From contig CAYNRX010000006.1 of NCBI GenBank assembly GCA_964399965.1, forward strand, positions 1 through 64,000: 64,000 nucleotides of DNA, read 5' to 3'. The translations under genes and the position numbers were made by a program. Position 1 is the first letter of the stretch, and every line of letters begins with the position of its first letter. Below are positions 33,982 through 42,946 of the stretch, one piece after another. Source of the stretch: UBA1381 sp964399965. GTDB lineage: Bacteria > Bacillota > Clostridia > UBA1381. Below the pieces are notes generated by a model that saw only the letters and a program-made list of their open reading frames with translations, ran no database searches and was not told the origin of the DNA.

Positions 33982-34533
33982 CTACATTTTAAGAAAATTC
34001 CCAATAATCGTTTTTCCGTCGGGCGTAAGCGGTGACATTAGGTCAAAATTGAGTGCGAACACATTATCATACTCCTTCGGCTTAGACGCTACGACCTCGC
34101 CCTCGGAGGGCTGCTTGAAAGCGCGTATGGCAATGATATCGCCTGCCTCCGACCGCGACATGCAGTCAAGCATGGCCGGGCGGTTTTCATCGGTAAGCGC
34201 ATAGGGCTTTCCTCTGGCGACCTTTATGACGCTTTCCAGCTCTACATAGACCGGGCTGGTGGCGTCTATAACCGCCCATTCCTGTGCGCCCTCGTCGCAG
34301 GATATCTCTGCGACCTCTCCCCCGAAAGCAAGCGCGACAGCCTTGTATCCGTCCAGTATGCCCAAGACCGGCTTGCCGGCGGATACGGCTTTTGATACCG
34401 CCTCCGCAGCAGCCTTTGTGCCGGCGGTGACGATCAACTTATCGGCTTCCTCGACAGGGATATCCTCCTTGAGCTGTGCGCCCTGTTCTTCGATAAAGCT
34501 GCGGTATTTCTCGTTTCCCAAAAATAAGATCAT
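33982..34533 (-). CDS. Class I glutamine amidotransferase-like protein with lost catalytic residues
   Basis: 183 residues. The layout follows the PabA/TrpG-type amidotransferase: the nucleophile-elbow region reads PVLGILDGYKAVALAFGG where active enzymes have PVLGICLGHQ, so the Cys is replaced (Leu60). The C-terminal block reads ALNFDLMSPLTPDGKTIIGNF where enzymes have QFHPES followed by LTxxG, so the His and Glu are also gone. Glutaminase activity is therefore not expected. It may be a regulatory or binding protein. Assignment is by pattern only. Single gene, GGAGAGG before the ATG. Gene upstream is divergent. Confidence 0.6.
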   Translation of the reverse strand: MILFLGNEKYRSFIEEQGAQLKEDIPVEEADKLIVTAGTKAAAEAVSKAVSAGKPVLGILDGYKAVALAFGGEVAEISCDEGAQEWAVIDATSPVYVELESVIKVARGKPYALTDENRPAMLDCMSRSEAGDIIAIRAFKQPSEGEVVASKPKEYDNVFALNFDLMSPLTPDGKTIIGNFLKM

Positions 34534-34588
34534 GAGACCTCTCCTCTCTTCCCCTTTTCGTTTTTATAAAAGCTTAATATTTTGGTGC

Positions 34589-34617
34589 TTGTTTTTATTA
34601 TCATTTTCTGCTATAAT
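34589..34617 (+). promoter_or_regulatory. Promoter of the glycosyltransferase gene
   Basis: TTGTTT, 17 nt, TATAAT; leader of about 90 nt, AT-rich. Confidence 0.6.
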
Positions 34618-34714
34618 AATATTATAGTATAAAACCTAAAGAATATCAATAGAAAATTCAAAATTTTTTGAACATTTTACATAAAATTTAAGAAAAGAAA
34701 GGATGAAGAGAGCA

Positions 34715-35875
34715 ATGAAAGCTCTGCTTGTTTCAGTGAAAGCTGGTTATGGACATCATTCAGCAGCCAGGGCGGTCATAGAATGCTTTGAAAAGCACGG
34801 CGCTGAATGTTCGATGATAGACCTGTTCCAATGCGTCAGCCCGGTGTTGGAGGACGGAGTGCAGGATGGGTATTTATTTTTGACAAAATATATGTCGAGA
34901 TTATACGGAAAGACATATGACCAGCTGGCGAAAAAGGAAACTCCATATGACAGCCTGTCAGCCATACAGATAGCCAATAAGCTGATTTCCAAAAAGGTGG
35001 AAACGATATTCAAGGGCTGCGGCGCAGACGTCATAATCGCCACCCACAGCTTTGCGGCGATGGTTATGACTATCCTTAAGGAACGGGGAATTATTGATTG
35101 TCCGGTCTACGGTATAGTGACCGATTTCACGGTGCATCCCCTGTGGGAAAGCAGCCGGCTGGACTATTACGTGACGCCCGATAAGCTCCTTACAAGGCAG
35201 ATGGAGAAAAAGGGAATCCCGCGTGAAAAGGTGCTGCCGTTGGGGATACCGGTGCGGGGAGTATTCGGCAAGAGGCTGCCGCAGAAGGAGGCGCGTCTGC
35301 GGCTGGGGATCGAGGATAAAAGGACTGTACTTATCATGATGGGGTCGATGGGATTCGGCAACATGGCCGGCTTTTTGGAAAGCGTGGACGAGCTGGCGTT
35401 GGATTTCCAGGTGCTGTGTGTCTGCGGAAACAATAAGCGTGCCAAAAAGCAGATAGACGCCAAGGAATGGAACAAGACTGTATACAGCTATGATTTTATC
35501 GATTATGTCGATCTGCTGATGGACGCGTCAGACGTGCTGATCACCAAGCCCGGCGGCCTTACAACGTCTGAAGCGTTGGCTAAGGGATTGCCGTTGATAA
35601 TAACCAACCCCATTCCCGGGCAAGAGGGAAGAAATATGGAATTTCTCGTAAACGCGGGAGCGGCCATACAGGTCAGCCGCACATTTGGCGTGGATGAAGC
35701 TCTTTATCAGATATTTTATTCCGACTGGCGGCTTGATACCCTTAAGGACAGCGTCCGCCACATAGGAAAACCCAATGCGGCGGAGGATCTATATCAGTTT
35801 ATTGATAAGCAGCTGTCGGGGATCGAGAGTGATACAGCGGCCATCGAGACCGGGGAAGAGCTTCCCGCATTCTGA
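34715..35875 (+). CDS. Processive diacylglycerol glucosyltransferase-like enzyme (GT28, MGDG synthase type)
   Basis: 386 residues. The N-terminal domain opens KALLVSVKAGYGHHSAARA, the glycine-His loop of MGDG synthase/UgtP enzymes; the C-terminal domain has LIMMGSMGFGNM and the UDP-sugar site TKPGGLTTSEALAKGLPLI then NPIPGQEGRN. It transfers sugar from UDP-glucose or UDP-galactose to diacylglycerol at the membrane, making glycolipids that may anchor lipoteichoic acid. The ATG at 34715 begins the conserved fold; one at 34703 abuts the ribosome site and is less likely. Its 3' end overlaps the convergent rlu gene by 87 bp. Confidence 0.88.
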   Translation: MKALLVSVKAGYGHHSAARAVIECFEKHGAECSMIDLFQCVSPVLEDGVQDGYLFLTKYMSRLYGKTYDQLAKKETPYDSLSAIQIANKLISKKVETIFKGCGADVIIATHSFAAMVMTILKERGIIDCPVYGIVTDFTVHPLWESSRLDYYVTPDKLLTRQMEKKGIPREKVLPLGIPVRGVFGKRLPQKEARLRLGIEDKRTVLIMMGSMGFGNMAGFLESVDELALDFQVLCVCGNNKRAKKQIDAKEWNKTVYSYDFIDYVDLLMDASDVLITKPGGLTTSEALAKGLPLIITNPIPGQEGRNMEFLVNAGAAIQVSRTFGVDEALYQIFYSDWRLDTLKDSVRHIGKPNAAEDLYQFIDKQLSGIESDTAAIETGEELPAF

Positions 35876-36712
35876 AAATATAAGCTTGTAACAGTAAAGC
35901 GTCTGGTGTGAGAGACCGGGCGCTTTTTTTGCGCCGTATTTGACGTCCCCTGACAGCGGATGCCCGATATGCGCAAGCTGAGCGCGTATTTGATGCGTCC
36001 TCCCGGTAGAAAGCTCTACCTCAACTAGAGAATCTACTCCCAGCTCGCTTATCACCCGGTAGGAGGAAAGGACGTTTTTCGCTCCCGGTACCGGTTTATC
36101 AAATACCTTGACCGACTTGTCTCCGCGCAAAAGCCAGCCGGAAAGCGTCCCCGATTTTTCCCGGAAATGCCCCTCGGCCAGGCAGAGGTAAAATTTACCT
36201 ATTCGCCGCTCGCGGATCAATTCGTTTATCCCTCGCAGGGCGGCGGCGTTTTTAGCGGCGATCACCAGGCCGCCGGTATTGCGGTCGAGACGGTTGGCAA
36301 GGGCGGGAGTGAAGCTATTTTCCGATTGCGGGGAATATTCGCCCTTTTTTATCAGATAGGAAAGGACGCGGCCGATCAGCGTATCCTCGGTACCCATGTC
36401 GTCGGCATGAACCACAAGTCCGGGCGGCTTGTCCACTATCAGCAGATCCTGATCCTCATAGACTACCGAAAGTGGCCGGTCGGAGGTCTTGGGGGCGGCT
36501 TTTGAGAAAAATTCATCCTTGAAATACAGCGTAAGCTCGTCACCCTCGCGAAGGATAACAGAGCCGTCCTTGGCGTGACGGCCGTTTAAGCGCACGCAGT
36601 TTTTGCGCAGCCCTTTATATAGCAGGGAACGGGGAAGCGAAGGCATGGATTTGGTGAGGAATTTATCAAGCCTCTGTCCGCTGTCATTTTTTTGTATCAG
36701 GATCGTTTTCAT
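35789..36712 (-). CDS. RluA/RluD-family 23S rRNA pseudouridine synthase
   Basis: 307 residues. An N-terminal S4 RNA-binding domain (RLDKFLTKSMPSLPRSLLYK) is followed by the catalytic domain with the Asp loop ANRLDRNTGGLVI, KFYLCLAEG, and the STGRTHQIRAQLAHIGHPLSGD motif. It converts a uridine in 23S rRNA, or tRNA, to pseudouridine; the target base is not known. The last 29 codons overlap the end of the convergent glycosyltransferase gene. A ribosome site AAGGAAAGG precedes the ATG with long spacing. Confidence 0.92.
   Translation of the reverse strand: MKTILIQKNDSGQRLDKFLTKSMPSLPRSLLYKGLRKNCVRLNGRHAKDGSVILREGDELTLYFKDEFFSKAAPKTSDRPLSVVYEDQDLLIVDKPPGLVVHADDMGTEDTLIGRVLSYLIKKGEYSPQSENSFTPALANRLDRNTGGLVIAAKNAAALRGINELIRERRIGKFYLCLAEGHFREKSGTLSGWLLRGDKSVKVFDKPVPGAKNVLSSYRVISELGVDSLVEVELSTGRTHQIRAQLAHIGHPLSGDVKYGAKKAPGLSHQTLYCYKLIFSECGKLFPGLDGRCITLDPRQLLINKLI
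35897..35930 (+). terminator. Terminator of the glycosyltransferase gene, inside the rlu gene
   Basis: Stem AAGCGTCTGGT / ACCGGGCGCTT (two G-U pairs) and T run. It lies within the 3' part of the opposite-strand coding sequence at 35789-36712. Confidence 0.8.
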
Positions 36713-36787
36713 AGGGCGCCAGCCTTTCCTTATTTGTATAGATATATAATACCATATACGGTGGAATTTTGCAATACATATTAATAA

Positions 36788-36829
36788 TTGAAAAACGTAC
36801 TTGAAAAACGTAAAATTTTATTATATAAT
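36788..36829 (+). promoter_or_regulatory. Promoter of the esterase gene with a tandem direct repeat
   Basis: TTGAAA (36801-36806), 17 nt, TATAAT (36824-36829). The -35 box is the start of the second of two tandem 13-bp units, TTGAAAAACGTAC and TTGAAAAACGTAA (36788-36813), a possible activator or repressor site. Confidence 0.65.
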
Positions 36830-36894
36830 TAAGGCAGCAGCTATCAAGAGGGATAGAATTGTATCCTTTAAAACAAGTACGGGAGGTAACAGGT

Positions 36895-37659
36895 ATGGAG
36901 TTAAACGTAAAACGAGACGGGCTTACGTTAAGGGGCGATATGCTCAAACCAAGCGATACATATGTTGGGCCGGCGGCAGTGATATTCCATGGGCTTATGA
37001 GCGATCGTGGAAATCCCAGATATAACATGTTTACATATCTGGCGGACAAACTTGTAGAGAGCGGTATCGCCGTGTTAAAATTTGATTTTAACGGTCACGG
37101 CAGCAGTGACGGTGATTTTATCGATATGAATGTATTCAATGAAATACTCGATGCGGCTAAAATAATCGATTATATAAGAGCGCAGGATTGGGTGCGGGAT
37201 ATTTATATAGTTGGTCATTCGCAGGGCGCTCTTGTCGGTGGAATGATAGCCGGTTATTACCGTGAATATATAAAAAAACTGGTAATGCTGGCTCCGGCTG
37301 CATCCATTAAGGACGACGCGCTGAATGGCTCGTGCTTTGGAGTGAAATATGACAGCTACAATATACCCGAATATATGCCGATGAAAAATGTTGAGAATAA
37401 GGAGTTCAAACTGGGCGGCTTGTACTTCCGTATCGCAAAAACACTGCCTATATATGAGACAACTTCCATGTTCAAAGGGGAAACGCTGATCATCCATGGC
37501 AGCGCAGACGAGGCTGTGAGCGTTGAGGGATCAAAACGGTATGCGGAATGTATGGACAATGTGACGCTTAAGATCATAGAGGGAGAGACGCACGGGCTGG
37601 ATACGATATCCCTTGACAGCGTAATTGCCGATGTGGCAGATTTTTTGATAAGTGACTAA
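36895..37659 (+). CDS. Alpha/beta hydrolase (serine esterase-like)
   Basis: 254 residues with the hydrolase fold: oxyanion loop AVIFHGLMSDR, nucleophile elbow GHSQGALVGG (Ser), Asp in IHGSADEAV and His in GETHGLD. It resembles cinnamoyl/feruloyl-esterase-like serine hydrolases that remove acyl groups from plant- or host-derived substrates; the real substrate is unknown. Cytoplasmic, no signal peptide. The ATG at 36895 has GGGAGG 8 nt upstream; earlier in-frame codons lack one. A fucosidase gene follows 79 nt later, suggesting shared use in glycan breakdown. Confidence 0.88.
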   Translation: MELNVKRDGLTLRGDMLKPSDTYVGPAAVIFHGLMSDRGNPRYNMFTYLADKLVESGIAVLKFDFNGHGSSDGDFIDMNVFNEILDAAKIIDYIRAQDWVRDIYIVGHSQGALVGGMIAGYYREYIKKLVMLAPAASIKDDALNGSCFGVKYDSYNIPEYMPMKNVENKEFKLGGLYFRIAKTLPIYETTSMFKGETLIIHGSADEAVSVEGSKRYAECMDNVTLKIIEGETHGLDTISLDSVIADVADFLISD

Positions 37660-37738
37660 CGACAGGATACAATTTACGTTGGTTGTTGTAATTATTTTTG
37701 TGGGATGATTGAAAAGTATAAGGAAAGGAAGTAATGCA

Positions 37739-39205
37739 ATGGAAACTTACTTAAATGCTATTGACGAAGTTATAAAAAATGGCAAATACAAGGATGATTG
37801 GCGTTCCCTTTATCAATACGAGGTTCCGGAATGGTACAAAAAAGCGCGATTCGGGATATTCATACATTGGGGCATATATTCCGTTCCCGCGTATGACAGC
37901 GAGTGGTACGCAAGAAATATGTATATACAAGGGAGCAAAGCATATGAGCATCATGTAAAGGTATACGGTGAACAAAAGGATTTCGGATACAAGGATTTTA
38001 TTCCGCTCTTTAAGGCGGAGAAATTTGATCCGGCCGAGTGGGCGGAGCTGTTTAAAAAAGCGGGAGCGCAGTATGTGATGCCGGTGGCCGAGCATCATGA
38101 TGGCTTCCAAATGTATGATAGCGATATATCGGAATGGAACGCAAAGAAAATGGGGCCGTGCCGTGACGTTTTGGGCGAGATATTCGAGGAATGCCGCGCG
38201 CGGGATATTGTATGCTGTGCTTCGAGCCATAGGGTCGAGCATTGGTTTTTCATGGGGCACGGAAAAGAATTTGAATCTGATATAAAGGAGCCGCTAAAAC
38301 GCGGGGATCTGTACTGGCCATCGATGCCTGAGCCGGATCATATGGATATAAATTCGGAGCCTGCGCCAACGAAAGAATTTCTTGACGACTGGCTTGTGCG
38401 CTGCTGCGAGATAGTGGATAAGTACAGACCGAGGAGCATATATTTCGATTGGTGGATAGTACATAGTGCTCTAAAGCCGTATTTGAAAAAATTTGCCGCT
38501 TATTATTATAACAGGGCTGAGGAATGGGGAGAAGGCGTTGTTATAAATTATAAGCTGGACGCGTTTCCTTTCGGGACAGCGGTGCTTGATATTGAGCGCG
38601 GTCAATTTGCGGACGCCAAGCCTTTTATATGGCAGACCGATACGGCTGTCGCTCTGAATTCGTGGGGATACACCGAAAACAATAAATATAAACGGACGTC
38701 ACAGCTCGTTTGCGATCTTGTTGATATCGTAAGCAAAAACGGCCGGCTTCTGTTGAACATCGGGCCGAAGGCGGACGGAACTATCCCTGAGGATGACAGG
38801 CGGATACTTCTGGAGATCGGAGAATGGCTGAAGATAAACGGCGAAGCGATATATGATTCCCGGCCGTGGAAAATAGCGTCAGAAGGGCCGGCTGTTATGC
38901 GCGACGGTGATTTTGCAGACGCTGAGGAGAAGATATTCACAAGCGAGGATTTCCGTTTTATGGTGAAGGATTCAAGCGTTTACGCCGTTTGCATGAATAT
39001 GAAGGATCGCGATGAGGTATTGATAAAGGCGTTTGCCGATAGGACAGGGAAACATGCGGCATTCTTTGCCGACAATATACGTTCGGTAAAACGTCTTGGC
39101 TCTGACACAGCGCCGGAATGGGAGCGTACCGGGAGCGGACTCCGGATAAGGACAGAGGCTGTACGGACGGATATGCCGGTGGTGTTCAGGATAGACACTG
39201 AATGA
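37739..39205 (+). CDS. Alpha-L-fucosidase (GH29)
   Basis: 488 residues. GH29 features: WYKKARFGIFIHWGIYSVPAYDSEWYARNMY (in parts), the His-rich region VAEHHDGFQMYDS, the probable nucleophile Asp of YFDWW, and NGRLLLNIGPKADGTIPE close to the end of the catalytic domain. A beta-sandwich-like C-terminal part of about 130 residues follows. There is no signal peptide, so it acts on imported fucosyl-oligosaccharides in the cytoplasm, as expected for a gut bacterium using mucin or milk glycans (inference). AAGGAAAGGA lies 9 nt before the ATG at 37739. Confidence 0.93.
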   Translation: METYLNAIDEVIKNGKYKDDWRSLYQYEVPEWYKKARFGIFIHWGIYSVPAYDSEWYARNMYIQGSKAYEHHVKVYGEQKDFGYKDFIPLFKAEKFDPAEWAELFKKAGAQYVMPVAEHHDGFQMYDSDISEWNAKKMGPCRDVLGEIFEECRARDIVCCASSHRVEHWFFMGHGKEFESDIKEPLKRGDLYWPSMPEPDHMDINSEPAPTKEFLDDWLVRCCEIVDKYRPRSIYFDWWIVHSALKPYLKKFAAYYYNRAEEWGEGVVINYKLDAFPFGTAVLDIERGQFADAKPFIWQTDTAVALNSWGYTENNKYKRTSQLVCDLVDIVSKNGRLLLNIGPKADGTIPEDDRRILLEIGEWLKINGEAIYDSRPWKIASEGPAVMRDGDFADAEEKIFTSEDFRFMVKDSSVYAVCMNMKDRDEVLIKAFADRTGKHAAFFADNIRSVKRLGSDTAPEWERTGSGLRIRTEAVRTDMPVVFRIDTE

Positions 39206-39297
39206 GAAGGCGGCGCAGAAAACACCGTGGTTTTGCGGAAGGTAAATAGGCCGGGATATATGAATGGTCGGGGAGTAAATGTTTGGTGAAAAAGAAT

Positions 39298-39342
39298 AGC
39301 TGCCGGTTAGCGGTTATGACCGTTGACCGGCAGCTTTTTTTC
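39298..39342. terminator. Bidirectional terminator between fucosidase and hydA
   Basis: Long stem AGCTGCCGGT...ACCGGCAGCT with inner CGGTTATGACCG, flanked by T-rich stretches on both strands. Confidence 0.9.
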
Positions 39343-39370
39343 AGATCAAATGCTCTGAACCGTTTTTAAC

Positions 39371-41113
39371 TTATTTGTTGTCAAAAAGCGGCCTTTTTGT
39401 ATATGTCGTATGCAGAAGCTCGTGCGCCTTGTGAGAACCGGGAGTTTCCAGATAATCTCTGTACAAGAGCTTGATATCGGGATTTTCGTGGCTCTTTCTG
39501 ACAGAGGAATTGGCGTCCTCGCTGTAAAGAGCCTTTGCCCGCTCGGCTTTCACGTCAACGTCCATCCAGGTCTTGGCGGAGCATATCGGCTGTCCGCCGC
39601 CGGTAACGCAGCCGCCTGGACAGGCCATTATCTCGATGAAATCATACTCAGCTTCGCCGGAACGTATGGAATTTAACAGCCGTCTGGCATTGCCCAAGCC
39701 GTGAGCGACTGCGGCGCGTACGGTCATATCACCTATCTGTACATTGGCTGTCTTTATGCCGTCAGTACCTCTTACGGCGTGATACTCAACGTTTTCCAGC
39801 GATTGGCCGCTAACTATCTCGGAGACCGTTCTTAACGCCGCCTCCATAACGCCGCCGGTCGCGCCAAAGATAACGCCTGCGCCGGACGCTCTTTCAAACG
39901 GCTGATCGAAATCCTCGTTGGGCAGCTCGGTGAAGTTAATGCCGTTCTCCTTTATCATGCGCGCCAGCTCGCGGGTGGAGATGACGATATCCACATCCCG
40001 CAAACCGTTTGAATTAAGCTCCGGCCGCCCGGCCTCGAATTTCTTGGCCACGCAGGGCATTACCGATACGACAACGATACTGTCGGGATCTATATCATTT
40101 TTCTCAGCGTAATATGATTTCAATATTGCGCCGAACATCTCATGCGGCGATTTGCAGCTTGAGAGGTTGTCGAGAAAATCAGGGAAGTTGTGCTCGCAGA
40201 ATTTTATCCAGCCGGGGCTGCAGGAGGTTATCATCGGCAGCTTGCCGCCTTTTTTTATACGCTCCAAAAGCTCCGTGCCCTCTTCCATTATCGTAAGGTC
40301 TGCGCCGGTATCGGTGTCGAATACCCTGTCGAAGCCCATGCGTCTAAGAGCGGCGGCCATCTTACCGGTGACCGGAGTGCCCATCGGGTAACCGAACTCT
40401 TCGCCGAGGGCGGCTCTTACGGCAGGAGCCGTCTGTACTATCACGTACTTGTGCGGATCGGCTATCGCCTCCCATACCTCGTCGGTGTTGTCGCGCTCGC
40501 GCAGAGCGCCTACGGGACAAGCGGCTATGCATTGGCCGCAGTTTACGCAGGAAGTCTCCGCCAAAGGCTTGTCAAATGCGCAGGCTACCTTGGTGGAAAA
40601 GCCTCGCTCCATCGTATCGATAGCGCCTACCGTCTGGATGTTTTTGCAGACGTTTACACAGCGGCGGCAGAGTATGCACTTGTTGTCGTCGCGGATTATC
40701 GACGGCGACAGATCGTCTATCTCAAAATGGTTCTGTACTCCCTCGAACGGTATCTCATCGATACCCAGATCCTCGCAAAGTTTTTGCAGCTCGCAGTTGC
40801 GGCTGCGGACGCAGGTGAGACATTTGCGGTCGTGGCTTGAGAGGATAAGCTCCAGCGTAGCTTTCCTGGCGGCCTTTACCTTCGGAGAATGCGTAAGCAC
40901 CTCAAGACCCTCGGATACCGGATATATGCAGGCGGCCTGCAAGCTCCTGGCTCCCTTTACCTCCACCACGCACATGCGGCAGGCGCCGATCTGGCATACA
41001 TCCTTAAGGTAGCAAAGAGTGGGTATGTCGATGCCGGCCTGTCTGGCTGCTTCCAAAACGGTATATTCTTCGGGAACGGTTATCTCCCGGTGATTTATTT
41101 TCAGCGTTACCAT
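39371..41113 (-). CDS. hydA: [FeFe] hydrogenase catalytic subunit (HydA, trimeric NADH-linked type)
   Basis: 580 residues. An N-terminal [2Fe-2S] domain (Cys34, 45, 48, 62) is followed by the His-Cys3 cluster (HDRKCLTCVRSRNC), two [4Fe-4S] clusters (CILCRRCVNVC; CVNCGQCIAACP) and the H-cluster domain with L1 TSCSPGW, L2 MPCVAKKFE and L3 MACPGGCVTGGGQP. With HydB and HydC it forms the bifurcating (ferredoxin plus NADH) or NADH-linked hydrogenase of anaerobes, in the cytoplasm. L1 reads TSCSPGW rather than TSCCPGW. Last gene of the cluster. Confidence 0.94.
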   Translation of the reverse strand: MVTLKINHREITVPEEYTVLEAARQAGIDIPTLCYLKDVCQIGACRMCVVEVKGARSLQAACIYPVSEGLEVLTHSPKVKAARKATLELILSSHDRKCLTCVRSRNCELQKLCEDLGIDEIPFEGVQNHFEIDDLSPSIIRDDNKCILCRRCVNVCKNIQTVGAIDTMERGFSTKVACAFDKPLAETSCVNCGQCIAACPVGALRERDNTDEVWEAIADPHKYVIVQTAPAVRAALGEEFGYPMGTPVTGKMAAALRRMGFDRVFDTDTGADLTIMEEGTELLERIKKGGKLPMITSCSPGWIKFCEHNFPDFLDNLSSCKSPHEMFGAILKSYYAEKNDIDPDSIVVVSVMPCVAKKFEAGRPELNSNGLRDVDIVISTRELARMIKENGINFTELPNEDFDQPFERASGAGVIFGATGGVMEAALRTVSEIVSGQSLENVEYHAVRGTDGIKTANVQIGDMTVRAAVAHGLGNARRLLNSIRSGEAEYDFIEIMACPGGCVTGGGQPICSAKTWMDVDVKAERAKALYSEDANSSVRKSHENPDIKLLYRDYLETPGSHKAHELLHTTYTKRPLFDNK

Positions 41114-41128
41114 TAAACCTTTCCTCCC

Positions 41129-42922
41129 TTATTTGTGTATTGCCTTAAACGGGCATTTGGTGATACATACGCCGCACTTGATGCACTTGTCGGGATCGAT
41201 CGTAAACGGCGACTTTATCTCTCCGCTTATCGCTTCTACCGGGCAGTTCTTTGCACAGATGCTGCATCCCTTACATTTGTTGGGGTCGATCTCGTAGTGC
41301 GAAAGCGCCTTACAGACTCCGGCCGGACATTTCTTGTCTCTAACGTGGGCTATGTATTCATCGCGGAAATAACGCAGCGTGCTGAGGACGGGATTGGGCG
41401 CGGTCTGTCCCAGTCCGCACAATGCCGAAGCCTTTATGCTGTTGCAAAGCTCCTCTAAACGATCCAGATCCTCCATTGTGCCCTGACCTTCGGTTATCTT
41501 TGTCAATATTTCCAGCATTCTGCGCGTGCCTATTCGGCAGGGGGCGCATTTTCCGCAGGATTCGTCAACAGTAAATTCGAGGAAAAACTTGGCTATATCC
41601 ACCATACAGTTGTCCTCGTCCATAACGATAAGACCGCCCGAACCCATCATTGAACCGATAGCGGTCAGCGAATCGTAGTCGATGGGCGTATTTATAAGAG
41701 AGGCCGGTATACAGCCGCCGGAAGGTCCGCCGGTCTGAGCAGCCTTGAATTTCTTGCCGCCGGGGATGCCGCCGCCTATGTCCTCTACTATCTCGCGGAG
41801 CGTGGTGCCCATAGGCACTTCCACGAGACCGGTGTTGTTTATCTTGCCGCCGAGAGCGAACACCTTGGTGCCCTTGGACTTTTCTGTGCCCAGCTTTGCA
41901 TACCATGCTCCGCCCTTGGAAAGGATTATCGGTATGTTTGCATAGGTCTCTACGTTATTAAGAAGAGTCGGTTTGCCCCATAGACCCTTTACGGCCGGGA
42001 ACGGCGGACGGCAGCGCGGCTCTCCGCGGTGACCCTCGATAGAAGTCATCAGAGCCGTTTCCTCTCCGCAGACGAAAGCTCCCGCACCCAGGCGTATCTC
42101 CAGATCAAACGAGAAGTCGGTGCCCAGTATATTTTCGCCCAAAAGGCCGTAATCCCTGGCCCGGGCTATCGCTATCTTAAGCCGCTCCACCGCTATCGGA
42201 TATTCGGCGCGGATGTAAACGTAGCCCATATCGGCACCTACTGTGTAGGCTGCGATAGACATTGCTTCAATAACGGAATGGGGATCGCCCTCAAGGATCG
42301 AACGATCCATAAATGCGCCGGGGTCACCCTCATCGGCGTTGCAGCAGACATATTTCTGCTCGCCCTCGGCAGCGCGGGTGAAATTCCACTTCATCCAGGT
42401 AGGGAAACCGCCGCCGCCGCGGCCGCGAAGACCGCTCGTCTTAAGCTCGTTTATAACGTCGTCCGGCGTCATTTCGGTAAGAACCTTGGTAAGCGCCTTA
42501 TAGCCGCCTGCAGCTATGTATTCGTCTATATTTTCCGGGTCGATAACGCCGGCGTTGCGAAGAGCGATCCTGCGCTGCTTTTTGTAAAAGCCGGTGTCGG
42601 AAAGGCTCTTTATATCTCCGTTTTCATGCACGGTCTCCTGATACAAAAGCCTTGTTACCATACGTCCCTTTAAGATGTGTTCCTCTACTATCTCTTTTAT
42701 ATCCTCCGGTTTTACCATGCTGTAGAAAGCTCCGGCCGGATATACAATCATTATCGGCCCCAGTGCGCACAGGCCAAAGCAGCCCGTCTTTATTACCTTT
42801 ATCTCGTCCTGAAGTCCGTGTGCTTCAAGCTGCTTATGAAGCTCGTCTACGATCTTCTGGCAGCCTGAGGAGGTGCAGCCCGTTCCGCCGCAGCACAATA
42901 CCTGCCCTGTGATTGTTCCCAT
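41129..42922 (-). CDS. hydB: NADH-binding flavoprotein subunit HydB (NuoF-like)
   Basis: 597 residues. The N-terminal thioredoxin-like [2Fe-2S] domain has CGGTGCTSSGC and a second Cys pair in CFGLCALGP. The NuoF-like core shows the FMN/NADH site GRGGGGFPTWMKW, CNADEGDPGAFMDR and the [4Fe-4S] motif ESCGKCAPCRIGTRR. The C-terminus has two ferredoxin clusters (CKGCSICAKNCPV, CIKCGVCITKCP). It oxidises or reduces NADH for the hydrogenase. It starts 24 nt after the small ferredoxin gene; GGGAG lies upstream. Confidence 0.95.
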   Translation of the reverse strand: MGTITGQVLCCGGTGCTSSGCQKIVDELHKQLEAHGLQDEIKVIKTGCFGLCALGPIMIVYPAGAFYSMVKPEDIKEIVEEHILKGRMVTRLLYQETVHENGDIKSLSDTGFYKKQRRIALRNAGVIDPENIDEYIAAGGYKALTKVLTEMTPDDVINELKTSGLRGRGGGGFPTWMKWNFTRAAEGEQKYVCCNADEGDPGAFMDRSILEGDPHSVIEAMSIAAYTVGADMGYVYIRAEYPIAVERLKIAIARARDYGLLGENILGTDFSFDLEIRLGAGAFVCGEETALMTSIEGHRGEPRCRPPFPAVKGLWGKPTLLNNVETYANIPIILSKGGAWYAKLGTEKSKGTKVFALGGKINNTGLVEVPMGTTLREIVEDIGGGIPGGKKFKAAQTGGPSGGCIPASLINTPIDYDSLTAIGSMMGSGGLIVMDEDNCMVDIAKFFLEFTVDESCGKCAPCRIGTRRMLEILTKITEGQGTMEDLDRLEELCNSIKASALCGLGQTAPNPVLSTLRYFRDEYIAHVRDKKCPAGVCKALSHYEIDPNKCKGCSICAKNCPVEAISGEIKSPFTIDPDKCIKCGVCITKCPFKAIHK

Positions 42923-42946
42923 AGCTATACTCCCTTCGTGTTGGTC

